A stretch of DNA of 62,743 nt from assembly GCA_036504075.1 (NCBI GenBank), contig DASXVX010000021.1, positions 1 to 62,743 on the forward strand. The letters run 5' to 3'. Origin of the DNA: DASXVX01 sp036504075. GTDB lineage: Bacteria; Bacillota; Sulfobacillia; Symbiobacteriales; Symbiobacteriaceae. Shown piece by piece: positions 7,552 through 15,531 of the stretch (the first letter of the stretch is position 1; each line of letters starts with the position of its first letter). The position numbers and the translations under genes were made by a program. Under the pieces are notes generated by a model. The model made no database searches, had not been told where the DNA came from, and saw only the letters and a program-made list of their open reading frames with translations.

Positions 7552-8925
7552 TCACTCAACATCCCCATCTGCTTCGATCGCCCTGGGCGGGAGGAGCGTC
7601 ACACCAAGCGCCGAAGGTGCCCATTCTACCAATGTTTTCAGAGATCGTGCTGAGATTGTGCGTTTGCGTTCCCGCTTGTCCTTCACTTTAGGACCCTCTA
7701 GTTCCGGCATGATGCCAAATGCGATGTTCATGGGCTGGAAGTGGTCCGAGTCTGCGTGGGTGATGTAATGCATGAGCGAACCTGTGGCGGTCTCCCGCGG
7801 GAATTCCGCCAGAGGCTGCCCCAGGGCCAGCCGCGCGGCGTTGATGCCGGCCACCATGCCCCCCGCCGCACTCTCCACGTACCCTTCCACGCCAGTCATC
7901 TGGCCGGCGAAGAAGAGGCCGGGCCGGGCTTTGGTCTGTAGCGTAGGGTTCAGTACTTTCGGCGACTTGAGAAAGGTATTGCGGTGAATAACCCCAAGCC
8001 GTTCGAACTCGGCATTCTCCAGGCCCGGGATGAGCTGGAGCACCCGCTTCTGCTCTCCCCACTTGAGGCTCGTCTGAAAGCCCACCAGGTTGTAGAGTGT
8101 GCCGGCAGCGTTGTCCTGCCGCAACTGCACCACGGCCCACGGGCGGCGTCCAGTGCGCGGGTCGGTAAGGCCCACCGGCTTCAGTGGCCCGAACCGCAAC
8201 ACGTCAGGTCCACGCCGGGCCATTTCCTCGACGGGCAAGCAGCCTTCGAAGAAACAGACCTTGGCGTCCTCCTCGTTATGCGGAATCGCCTTTTCGGCGG
8301 ACACCAACGCCTCGTAGAACTGTTCATACTCTGCTTTGTCCATGGGACAGTTCAGGTACTCGTCGCCTTCGCCCTTGCCATAGCGACTCTGACGGAAGAC
8401 TTTGGACATGTCAACGGACTCCAGGGTGACGATTGGCGCCACCGCATCGTAGAACGATAGGTACTTCTCCCCCGTAAAGCGGAGGATATCCGCAGCCAGC
8501 GCGTCGGAGGTGAGCGGGCCCGACGCCACCACCACAATCCCATCCGGGGGAATGGTGGGGACCTCCTCCCGGATTACTTCCACGTTCGGGTGGTTCAACA
8601 GCGCTACGGTAACGCCGCGCGAAAAGTGCTCCCGGCCTACCGCCAGCGCTCCCCCAGCTGGCACGGCATGCTGCAGTGCCTCCTGGATAATGAGCGAGTT
8701 CAGGCGGCGCATCTCCTCCTTTAGCAGGCCGACGGCGTTCTCCAGACCGCCCCCCCGCAGCGAGTTGGAGCATACCAGTTCAGCAAAATAGTCCGTCACA
8801 TGTACGGACGTGCTGTGCTTGGGCCGCATTTCGTAAAGTTTCACCCGGATGCCACGGGAGGCGGCCTGCCAGGCCGCCTCCGAACCCGCCAGGCCAGCGC
8901 CGATGACGGTGATTGCTTCAGTCAC
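7552..8925 (-). CDS. trmFO: tRNA (uracil-54-C5) methyltransferase, folate/FAD-dependent
   Basis: TrmFO (formerly Gid) makes ribothymidine at tRNA position 54 using methylenetetrahydrofolate and FAD. The 457-residue protein begins with the FAD-binding signature VIGAGLAGSEAAWQAASRGI and has the family motif AELVCSNSLRGG; a conserved redox Cys lies in that stretch. The C-terminal FAD segment has FFAGQMTGVEGYVESAAGGM. The family is usually about 435 residues, so the C-terminus (ending LPPRAIEADGDVE) is slightly long. Its start abuts the topA stop, reflecting the common topA-trmFO order. Confidence 0.96.
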   Translation of the reverse strand: MTEAITVIGAGLAGSEAAWQAASRGIRVKLYEMRPKHSTSVHVTDYFAELVCSNSLRGGGLENAVGLLKEEMRRLNSLIIQEALQHAVPAGGALAVGREHFSRGVTVALLNHPNVEVIREEVPTIPPDGIVVVASGPLTSDALAADILRFTGEKYLSFYDAVAPIVTLESVDMSKVFRQSRYGKGEGDEYLNCPMDKAEYEQFYEALVSAEKAIPHNEEDAKVCFFEGCLPVEEMARRGPDVLRFGPLKPVGLTDPRTGRRPWAVVQLRQDNAAGTLYNLVGFQTSLKWGEQKRVLQLIPGLENAEFERLGVIHRNTFLKSPKVLNPTLQTKARPGLFFAGQMTGVEGYVESAAGGMVAGINAARLALGQPLAEFPRETATGSLMHYITHADSDHFQPMNIAFGIMPELEGPKVKDKRERKRTISARSLKTLVEWAPSALGVTLLPPRAIEADGDVE

Positions 8926-11073
8926 TTAGGATGGCACCTCTTCCATTTCCTCGACGGGCTCCATGTACGTACACCCCTGGTTCTTGCAGGCCCGCACCAG
9001 GCCCAGTTCCTTGTGCTTTTTCTCGACCAGGTAAGAGGCGCCGCACTCGGGGCACTTCTGGGAGACCGGTTTCTCCCAGGAGACGAAGTCACAGGCGGGA
9101 TAGCGGGCACAGCCGTAGAATTTGCGGCCGCCCTTCTTGGCCTTGCGCTCTACGATCTGGCCTTCGCCGCACTGCGGGCAGACCACGCCGGTCTCCTCGA
9201 AGATCGGCTTGGTATTCTTGCACTCTGGGAACCCGGGGCAGGCCAGGAATTTACCGAAGCGGCCGTACTTGATTACCATGCGCTGGCCGCATTTCTCGCA
9301 TTCCACGTCCGATACCTCGTCCTGAAGTTCGAAACCGCCGATTTTTTCCTCCGCGTCTTTCAGCGTTGCCGCAAAAGGCTCGAAGAAGGTCTGCAGCACC
9401 TGGTGCCATTCCGCCTCACCCTCTTCGATGTGGTCCAATTCGCCTTCCATTTTGGCGGTGAACTCCACGTCGATGATCCAGGTGAAGTATTCGGTCAGGA
9501 TTTTGATCACCATTTGGCCCAGTTCGGTGGGCGCAAACCGCTTCTCCACTTTCTCCACGTATCCGCGGGCCTGGATCGTTTCGATGATGGGTGCGTACGT
9601 GGACGGCCGGCCAATGCCACGCTCTTCGAGCGCCTTGACCAGCATCGCTTCCGAGTATCGGGGCGGCGGCTGAGTGAAGTGCTGCTTCGGCAGCAGTTCC
9701 AGCCGCTCCAGGGCCTGACCTTCAGTCAGGTCCGGCAGAAGCCCTTCATCTTCTTTTTCCCGAGACGCATCTTCATCTTCGCCCTCGATATAGATCTTCA
9801 TGAAACCCGCAAATTTAATGGTTGACCCGCTGGCCCGGAAGATCTGATCGCCGGCACCGATCTCTATGCTAACGGTGTCGAGCACCGCCGGCGCCATCTG
9901 GCTGGCGATAAATCGTTCCCAGATTAGCCTGTAAAGCTTGTACTGATCCGTACTCAGGAACCCTTTGACGGAGTCAGGCGTACGGGCGACTTCGGTGGGG
10001 CGAATGGCTTCGTGAGCACCCTGCTCTCCAGCCCGCTTTTCGGCCTCCCGCTTCTCGAGCGGGATGTACTCCTGGCCGTAAGTGGTCTGAATGTAATGCA
10101 TGGCCGCCTCCTCCGCCTCCTGGGCGATGCGGGTGGAGTCGGTACGAATGTACGTCACAAGGCCGCTGTGGCCGGCCTCACCCAGATCGAGACCTTCATA
10201 GAGTTGCTGGGCCACGGACATCGTCCGGCGGACGGTGAAGCCGAGCTTGCGCGACGCCTCCTGCTGCAGGCTCGACGTCGTAAAGGGGAACGCCGGGTTG
10301 CGACGCTTCTCCCTCCGCTTGACCGCGAGGACCCGGAACGACTCGCCCTGAACGGCGGTCACCACTGCGCTGGTCTCCGCTTCGCTTTTCAGCTCCAGGC
10401 GGCCTGCAGCATTGCCGTAGTATTTGGCGGAAAAAGGCGTCGCACCGGCAGCCGTGGTCAGGCGAGCAGTCAGGGACCAGTATTCCTCCGGCCGGAAAGC
10501 CCGGATTTCTGCCTCACGGTCGACAATTAGCCTTACAGCCACCGACTGGACGCGCCCCGCGGAAAGTCCCCGGCGCACCTTGCGCCAGAGCAGTGGACTC
10601 AACTTGTAGCCGACCAGGCGGTCAAGAATTCGTCGGGCCTGTTGGGCTTCCACCCGATGCGACTCGATCACCCGCGGCTTTTTGATCGCCTTTTGAATGG
10701 CATCTTTTGTAATCTCGTGGAATTCAATGCGCACCGACTGGTCCCCCGGAATGTTCAGGACCTGTGCCAGGTGCCAGGAAATTGCCTCACCCTCGCGATC
10801 CGGGTCAGTCGCAAGGAAGACTTTGTCGGCCTTTTTCGCAGCTTCCCGCAGTTCCTTGAGGATGTCGCCCTTGCCCCGGATGGTGATGTACTTTGGCGTG
10901 AAGCCATCTTCCACGTTCACCCCGAGTTGGCTCTTGGGGAGGTCCCGGATGTGGCCCATGGATGCTTTCACGGTGTACTTTCGCCCGAGAAACTTCTCGA
11001 TGGTCTTGGCCTTGGCCGGAGACTCCACAATAATCAGGTTCTTAGACAATCGCCTGACACCCCCGTGTGCCAC
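8926..11073 (-). CDS. topA: DNA topoisomerase I
   Basis: Type IA topoisomerase that relaxes negative supercoils. The 715-residue protein has the N-terminal Toprim domain (KNLIIVESPAKAKTIEKFLG, then ATDPDREGEAISWHL with the metal-binding DxD-type motif) and the catalytic-tyrosine motif TYIRTDSTRI near residue 315. Three C-terminal zinc-ribbon repeats follow (CEKCGQRM...CPGFPEC, CPQCGEGQ...CARYPAC, CPECGASY...CKNQGC). The listed start is a GTG at 11073; a TTG at 11049 giving MSKNLIIVESPAK matches the family N-terminus better and has GGGGGT upstream. It lies between dprA and trmFO, as in B. subtilis. Confidence 0.97.
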   Translation of the reverse strand: MAHGGVRRLSKNLIIVESPAKAKTIEKFLGRKYTVKASMGHIRDLPKSQLGVNVEDGFTPKYITIRGKGDILKELREAAKKADKVFLATDPDREGEAISWHLAQVLNIPGDQSVRIEFHEITKDAIQKAIKKPRVIESHRVEAQQARRILDRLVGYKLSPLLWRKVRRGLSAGRVQSVAVRLIVDREAEIRAFRPEEYWSLTARLTTAAGATPFSAKYYGNAAGRLELKSEAETSAVVTAVQGESFRVLAVKRREKRRNPAFPFTTSSLQQEASRKLGFTVRRTMSVAQQLYEGLDLGEAGHSGLVTYIRTDSTRIAQEAEEAAMHYIQTTYGQEYIPLEKREAEKRAGEQGAHEAIRPTEVARTPDSVKGFLSTDQYKLYRLIWERFIASQMAPAVLDTVSIEIGAGDQIFRASGSTIKFAGFMKIYIEGEDEDASREKEDEGLLPDLTEGQALERLELLPKQHFTQPPPRYSEAMLVKALEERGIGRPSTYAPIIETIQARGYVEKVEKRFAPTELGQMVIKILTEYFTWIIDVEFTAKMEGELDHIEEGEAEWHQVLQTFFEPFAATLKDAEEKIGGFELQDEVSDVECEKCGQRMVIKYGRFGKFLACPGFPECKNTKPIFEETGVVCPQCGEGQIVERKAKKGGRKFYGCARYPACDFVSWEKPVSQKCPECGASYLVEKKHKELGLVRACKNQGCTYMEPVEEMEEVPS

Positions 11074-11092
11074 TCATAGGTAACCCGGTCGT

Positions 11093-12187
11093 TTACCCGA
11101 TTCGTATATATTGTCCACCGGGAAGTTGCCGAACCAGGCCGTGCAACTCCAGCATGGTAAGCATTGCCTGAATCTCACCCGCAGTGAGGCTGCAGGCGGC
11201 CGCCAAATCCTCCGCATGCCTGGGTTCAGCGCCCATCCAGCCCAAGACCTGCCGCTCAGTTGACCCGAGATCCCGGGGAAGCGAACGCTCCACCGGCACG
11301 GTCGAACTGAACTTCAGCGCCTCCAATACTTGGCTTGCACTGGTCGCGAGGCCGGCTCCATCCCGGATCAAGGCGTGCGGACCCACAGAGAGTGGGCTGG
11401 TGATCGGCCCCGGCACAGCGAAAACGTCTCTTCCTTGCTGAGCCGCAGCGGAAACCGTAATCAGGGTGCCCGATTTTTCCCCCGCCTCCACGACGACAAT
11501 GCCGTGGGCCAGCCCGCTGATGATGCGGTTGCGTTCAGGGAAGAACTCTGCTCGGGGTTCTGAGCCTGGCGGTTGCTCGGAAATGACAGCCCCGGTGGCC
11601 CGGATGGCCCGATAAATCGCCCTGGCTTCCTTCGGGTAACAGATGTCGGCCCCCCCGCCTAGTACGGCGATGGTGGTGCCACCAGACTGAAGCGCCCCCC
11701 GGTGGGCTGCACAGTCGATGCCGCGGGCCATGCCGCTGACCACCACTGCGCCCTCCCGGGCCAGGTCGGAGCCAAATCGCTCCGCCACGGACAATCCGTA
11801 AGCCGTTGGCTTGCGGGTACCGATGACCGCTACCATTGGACGGGCGTCCGGCGTCCAGGGACCCGCCTGGTAGAAATACGGGGGCGGGTCCGGCGTGTCC
11901 TTGAGGCGGACCGGATAGTCCGGGTCCAGGAGGAACACCAGCCGGAGCCCCGCCTGGAGGGCACACTCCCACTCTGCTTCCGCCTCATGCCGTGCCTCTG
12001 CGCTCTTGCGTACAGCCACCAGCGCCTGCGCTGCCGCCGGACCCATGCCCTCAACCTGCATGAAGTCCAGGGCGGAGAGATGCCAGGCGTCCTGCGGGTC
12101 GGGGCACGCTTTGATCAGTGCCGCCAACCGCACCCGCCCCACTCCCAGCGCCCGGGAAAGAATCAACCAGGTCAACGCACCCTCCAC
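11093..12187 (-). CDS. dprA: DNA-processing protein DprA (Smf)
   Basis: DprA binds incoming single-stranded DNA during transformation and loads RecA. The 364-residue product has an N-terminal SAM/HhH-like part (LGVGRVRLAALIKACPDPQD) and the central Rossmann-like domain with VAVIGTRKPTAYGLSVAERF, VVSGMARGIDCAAHRGAL and FPERNRIISGLAHGIVVVEA. The C-terminal winged-helix resembles the DprA DML1 domain. GTG 12187 has GGGAG upstream. It precedes topA, the common Firmicute arrangement. Together with YifB (ComM-like) upstream it suggests competence potential, but no com pilus genes are in view. Confidence 0.96.
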   Translation of the reverse strand: MEGALTWLILSRALGVGRVRLAALIKACPDPQDAWHLSALDFMQVEGMGPAAAQALVAVRKSAEARHEAEAEWECALQAGLRLVFLLDPDYPVRLKDTPDPPPYFYQAGPWTPDARPMVAVIGTRKPTAYGLSVAERFGSDLAREGAVVVSGMARGIDCAAHRGALQSGGTTIAVLGGGADICYPKEARAIYRAIRATGAVISEQPPGSEPRAEFFPERNRIISGLAHGIVVVEAGEKSGTLITVSAAAQQGRDVFAVPGPITSPLSVGPHALIRDGAGLATSASQVLEALKFSSTVPVERSLPRDLGSTERQVLGWMGAEPRHAEDLAAACSLTAGEIQAMLTMLELHGLVRQLPGGQYIRIG

Positions 12188-12226
12188 CGGTTACTCTCCC
12201 TTCCGAGAGGCAAGCCCGGGACGCTG

Positions 12227-13387
12227 CTACCGGACTCGGGCAGGCAGTTCCTGAGCGGCCAGAATCAGCAGCAAGACCTGCCCCAGGCCCCGGGAGAGCG
12301 GCGTCGTGTGGATGTATTCATCGAAGCGGTGGCCGTTTCCACCCAGGGTCACCCCGACAGTCACTGTCGGGATACCGAGGGAGAGCGGCACATTGCCGTC
12401 AGTGCTGGACGGATAGGAGCGTGTTTGAATTCCGAGCCGCTGATGCACGGTATGAACCAACTGGCAAAGTGGATGCTCTTCCGGGATCATCCCGACCGGG
12501 CGATCTCCAAGGAGTTCCATCTGGGTGGCCACACCGGTCTGGCGGGCCACATCCGTGACGATCCGCTTGACCCGCTCCTCCAGCCGCTTCAGTTCCTCCA
12601 GGTCCAACGACCGCATATCGATGACCGCTTCTGCCTGAGCGGCGATCGTGTTGACAGAGGTTCCACCCTTAATAGTACCTACGTTAAATGTTGTCTTCGG
12701 GTTCGTAGGCACCCGAATTTCGCTGATGTGTGCGATCATGCGACCAAGGCTGTGGATGGCGCTGGGGCTGCCGAAGGCTCCCCAACTGTGCCCGCCTTCG
12801 GCGTTCACCAACAGCCGGAAGCGGCGGCTGCCGACTCCTTGCCGGACCATGCTGCCCAGCGACCCGTCCAGGGCAATGACGTAATCAACTTCGGGGCCGT
12901 ACCGCTCCACGGCGGACCGAATGCCCCGCAGATTCCCCAGTCCTTCTTCCCCGACGGTGGCGACGAAAATGGTCTCCCCCGGCAGCTGGACATCGGACTT
13001 GCGAAGCAGTTCCGCAACATGGAGCAGCACTGCGACGCTGGCCGAGTTATCACCCACGCCTGGAGCTCGTAGCACTTCCCCTTCGGATCGGACGCGCACG
13101 TCGGTCTCCTTGGGAAAGACTGTGTCCATGTGCGCCGCGAGCAGAAGCACAGGACCCTCACCGGTGCCCCGAATCCGGCCCGATACGTTCCCTACCGCAT
13201 CCAAGGCCACTTCGTCCAGCCCCAGGGCCGTCATTCGCTCTAGAACGTAGGCCGCGCGCTGCTCCTCTTCGAAGGTCGGCGCCGGAATTTGGCAGATTGT
13301 GATGACTTCCTGTACCAGCGCGGGGAGGACCGTCTGGGCCATGTCCAGGAAACGGCGGGCAACGGGGGTGTCTATTTGCTGGTTCAC
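12227..13387 (-). CDS. M20 family metallopeptidase
   Basis: Zinc-dependent exopeptidase or deacylase of 386 residues. The metal-ligand motifs are visible: AAHMDTVF (His, near 105), GVGDNSAS (bridging Asp), VGEEGLGN (catalytic and ligand Glu), and NGHRFDEYIH near the C-terminus. A dimerisation domain (about 195-300, NAEGGHSWGAFGSPSAIHSL) interrupts the catalytic domain. Overall it is most like PepT or uncharacterised M20/M25/M40 enzymes; the substrate cannot be fixed. GTG 13387 follows GGGGG. A promoter TTTCCA-N17-TATAAT lies just upstream. It is divergent from the alpha/beta hydrolase and belongs to a small accessory insertion between dprA and yifB. Confidence 0.9.
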   Translation of the reverse strand: MNQQIDTPVARRFLDMAQTVLPALVQEVITICQIPAPTFEEEQRAAYVLERMTALGLDEVALDAVGNVSGRIRGTGEGPVLLLAAHMDTVFPKETDVRVRSEGEVLRAPGVGDNSASVAVLLHVAELLRKSDVQLPGETIFVATVGEEGLGNLRGIRSAVERYGPEVDYVIALDGSLGSMVRQGVGSRRFRLLVNAEGGHSWGAFGSPSAIHSLGRMIAHISEIRVPTNPKTTFNVGTIKGGTSVNTIAAQAEAVIDMRSLDLEELKRLEERVKRIVTDVARQTGVATQMELLGDRPVGMIPEEHPLCQLVHTVHQRLGIQTRSYPSSTDGNVPLSLGIPTVTVGVTLGGNGHRFDEYIHTTPLSRGLGQVLLLILAAQELPARVR

Positions 13388-13421
13388 GGATATCAGACCC
13401 CCTTTAGCGTTTCAACTTCGC

Positions 13422-13450
13422 ATTATACCCGATGCCCAAAGGAATGGAAA
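13422..13450 (-). promoter_or_regulatory. Probable promoter of the M20 peptidase gene
   Basis: On the minus strand, TTTCCA (13445-13450) is separated by 17 bases from TATAAT (13422-13427), a perfect vegetative -10. It would start transcription about 28 bases before the GTG. The -35 matches only 4 of 6. Confidence 0.6.
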
Positions 13451-13512
13451 GGGACCCATTCCCGGCCTGACGAAGTAACGGTCCGTATACTGGATCGCTG
13501 GGGGGAACGATC

Positions 13513-14400
13513 GTGAACAAGGATCCGTTCTGCCGGTGGTGTCGGGCTGCTGCTGAAGCCGGCGCTGGCGGCTGGTTCGGCCAATACGCCGTCGCAAACG
13601 GGGAGTTAGTCCATTATGTCGAAGCGGGCAGCGGCGAGCCCGTGATTCTGCTGCACGGCTTCATGGCCTGGTCTTATGCCTGGCGCCGGAACCTGCCCGC
13701 CCTGGCCGAACACGCCCGGGTGCTGGCTCCCGACCTCCGGGGATTCGGATTCTCGGAGCGGCGTCCGGAGCGAGGCCATTCCCTGGATGACCAGATGGAA
13801 TGCGTGCGGGCGTTTATGGACGCGCTGGCGATCCCACAGGCGGTGATTTGCGGCAACTCCATGGGCGGCGAAATCGCCCTGCGCCTGGCGCTGTCTTATC
13901 CGGAGCGGGTGAAGGCGCTGGTCCTGGTTTCTTCAGCCGGGTATGTCCAGCGTACCGAACGACCGGTGGTAGAGCGCTGGGCACTGGCCATGCCCGGCCT
14001 CGGCCCACTGCTGCTCCGCCTGGTCGTAATGAATCGTCGTTTCGCTGCCCGGTCCCTGCAGACCGCTTTCCACCAACCGGGCCTGGTGACCGAGGCCGAC
14101 GTGAACGCGTACCTCCTGCCGGCCCGGGTTCCGGGCTCGGCTCCAGTCTTCTTGCGAATGCTGCGGGACTCCGACTTCGGCCGGACCGCCGGCCGGCTCG
14201 GCGAGATCACCCAGCGTGCACTCTTGATCTGGGGCGCAAGCGATCCCTGGATTCCCATAGAGCTGGGCAGGCGGCTGGCGTCTAGCCTGCCGCACAGCGA
14301 GCTAGTCGTTTTTGAGGCGTGCGGCCACGTACCCCAGGAGGAGTGCCCGGAGGCCTTCAACCAGGCCGTGGCCGGGTTCTTGCACTCCCTGACAACCTGA
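13513..14400 (+). CDS. Alpha/beta hydrolase
   Basis: A 295-residue alpha/beta-fold hydrolase, one of only two plus-strand genes in the window. The oxyanion motif is LLHGFMAWSYAW, the nucleophile elbow is CGNSMGGEIALR (Ser), the acid is in LLIWGASDPWIP (Asp), and the base is in FEACGHVPQEE (His), so the triad is complete. A helical cap (about 150-225) lies before the Asp motif. Relatives include esterases, haloperoxidase-like enzymes and meta-cleavage hydrolases; substrate unknown. The GTG at 13513 has GGGGGG upstream. Its isolated orientation within a minus-strand region suggests acquisition or local rearrangement. Confidence 0.9.
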   Translation: MNKDPFCRWCRAAAEAGAGGWFGQYAVANGELVHYVEAGSGEPVILLHGFMAWSYAWRRNLPALAEHARVLAPDLRGFGFSERRPERGHSLDDQMECVRAFMDALAIPQAVICGNSMGGEIALRLALSYPERVKALVLVSSAGYVQRTERPVVERWALAMPGLGPLLLRLVVMNRRFAARSLQTAFHQPGLVTEADVNAYLLPARVPGSAPVFLRMLRDSDFGRTAGRLGEITQRALLIWGASDPWIPIELGRRLASSLPHSELVVFEACGHVPQEECPEAFNQAVAGFLHSLTT

Positions 14401-14413
14401 CCCGAAGGTGGGC

Positions 14414-14444
14414 GGCGGGCCTGGGGCTCTCCCCCGGGCCCGCC
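14414..14444. terminator. Shared hairpin between convergent genes
   Basis: GGCGGGCC and GGCCCGCC form a GC-rich stem around TGGGGCTCTCCCCC, itself able to pair. It sits between the stops of the hydrolase (plus) and the TusA-like gene (minus). There is no strong T tract. Confidence 0.55.
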
Positions 14445-14449
14445 AACCG

Positions 14450-14710
14450 TTACTCGACGCGTTTGCGGATCAGCACTTCCCACTGCGCCGGGCCGATCGG
14501 TGCGACACTTAACACTTCATCACCGTACATCTGGGCGCTTCGGGGCACGTTGCGGGTAGCCGGTTCATAGTCGAGGAGGACCCGCAGCACTTGCCCGATG
14601 GTCATTTCCTCCAGGGCGATCTTCGTCTTGGCAAAAGTAATCGGGCAGACGTCGCCGCACAGATCGATGGAACGATCAACACCCCGCAGGTTGATTTCCG
14701 GTTGGGACAT
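14450..14710 (-). CDS. TusA-family sulfurtransferase-like protein
   Basis: An 86-residue protein of the TusA/YeeD/SirA fold. The signature is IDLCGDVCPITFAKTKIALE, whose CP dipeptide marks the catalytic Cys; the usual CPxP has Ile-Thr here, as in many Firmicute TusA homologues. Such proteins carry persulfide sulfur for tRNA thiolation, molybdenum cofactor or sulfur metabolism. The ATG at 14710 follows AGGAGG. There is no adjacent thiolation or sulfur gene to specify its path, and it is followed by an unknown 109-residue protein upstream. Confidence 0.85.
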   Translation of the reverse strand: MSQPEINLRGVDRSIDLCGDVCPITFAKTKIALEEMTIGQVLRVLLDYEPATRNVPRSAQMYGDEVLSVAPIGPAQWEVLIRKRVE

Positions 14711-14750
14711 GACCCAGGCCTCCTTAGGGTAAAGACGATCTTTACGAAGG

Positions 14751-15080
14751 TTATTCTACATCAAGTGCATGAAGATAAGCCATGACCAGACTCACTGCCT
14801 CTTGGAGTGAGCCGGCAGTCCAACCCTGCTCCGAGTGACCGGCCGGGTAAAGCCCCTTTGTCTTCGGGTGGGGCAGCGCATCAAACTCAATTCCCCTAAA
14901 GGCACCGCTCTCCTGATCGCGCGTGACGACCAGAAATCCGCCCCGGGCCAGATACGGCCGGGAGATCTTAAAGCAGGCCGGCTGCGCCACATAGCCCAGC
15001 GAATTCCCAACCTCGTCCAGGATCTCCTGGCCGGTTGCCAGCACAGCCTGCCGCACTTCGTCCTCGCCTGCGGGCTTCAT
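14751..15080 (-). CDS. Hypothetical protein
   Basis: A 109-residue soluble protein I cannot assign. It starts KPAGEDEVRQAVLATGQEIL, continues with GNSLGYVAQPACFKISRPYL and a beta-rich GGFLVVTRDQESGAFRGIEF, and ends in a helix SLQEAVSLVMAYLHALDVE. There is no signal peptide or membrane segment. It has good coding character and sits upstream of the TusA-like gene by 40 bases, so the two may be co-transcribed. Confidence 0.6.
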   Translation of the reverse strand: MKPAGEDEVRQAVLATGQEILDEVGNSLGYVAQPACFKISRPYLARGGFLVVTRDQESGAFRGIEFDALPHPKTKGLYPAGHSEQGWTAGSLQEAVSLVMAYLHALDVE

Positions 15081-15190
15081 CTTGACACCCCACTTTGGTG
15101 GGGGCGCCCCCCCGGCAGATTCGGCAAGGATTCCTTCGGCCGGTGAAACCGCCGAATCTGCTGAGGTGAAGCCAGATGGCCCCCGCCATT

Positions 15191-15457
15191 CTACTTGCCC
15201 TCACGAACCTCGATATGGTCGCCACCGACAGCGTTGTCAGTCTTGTCGACGCTGCCTTCGTCGGATTTAGCCCGGTGGGCGTGCGCCTTGTCGATGCTGG
15301 TCATTGTGTTCGGCAGCGTCTGCATGGGGTTCTCGATCCGGCGCTGGTTCAGTTCCTCCAACTTGGCGGCGTCATCCCGCCACCCCGTGCCCCGCTGATC
15401 CGCTCTGGGACCCTCGTGGATGGTTACCCCGTGCTCGTGGGAGTACTCCCCGGACAT
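15191..15457 (-). CDS. Small hydrophilic hypothetical protein
   Basis: An 88-residue, very polar protein (many Asp, Glu, His, Lys), with no hydrophobic segment. It begins SGEYSHEHGVTIHEGPRADQ and has KLEELNQRRIENPMQTLPNT in the middle. The ATG has AGGAGGGAGC upstream, which argues for a real gene. The composition resembles small spore or stress proteins, but no family is recognised. It lies at the yifB end of the accessory insertion. Confidence 0.6.
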   Translation of the reverse strand: MSGEYSHEHGVTIHEGPRADQRGTGWRDDAAKLEELNQRRIENPMQTLPNTMTSIDKAHAHRAKSDEGSVDKTDNAVGGDHIEVREGK

Positions 15458-15531
15458 GTTTGCTCCCTCCTGCCATGGTCGTCTGTCGGCCTGAAGCGGC
15501 CGGCAGTCCTAGCATGCGCGGGGCATCAGAA

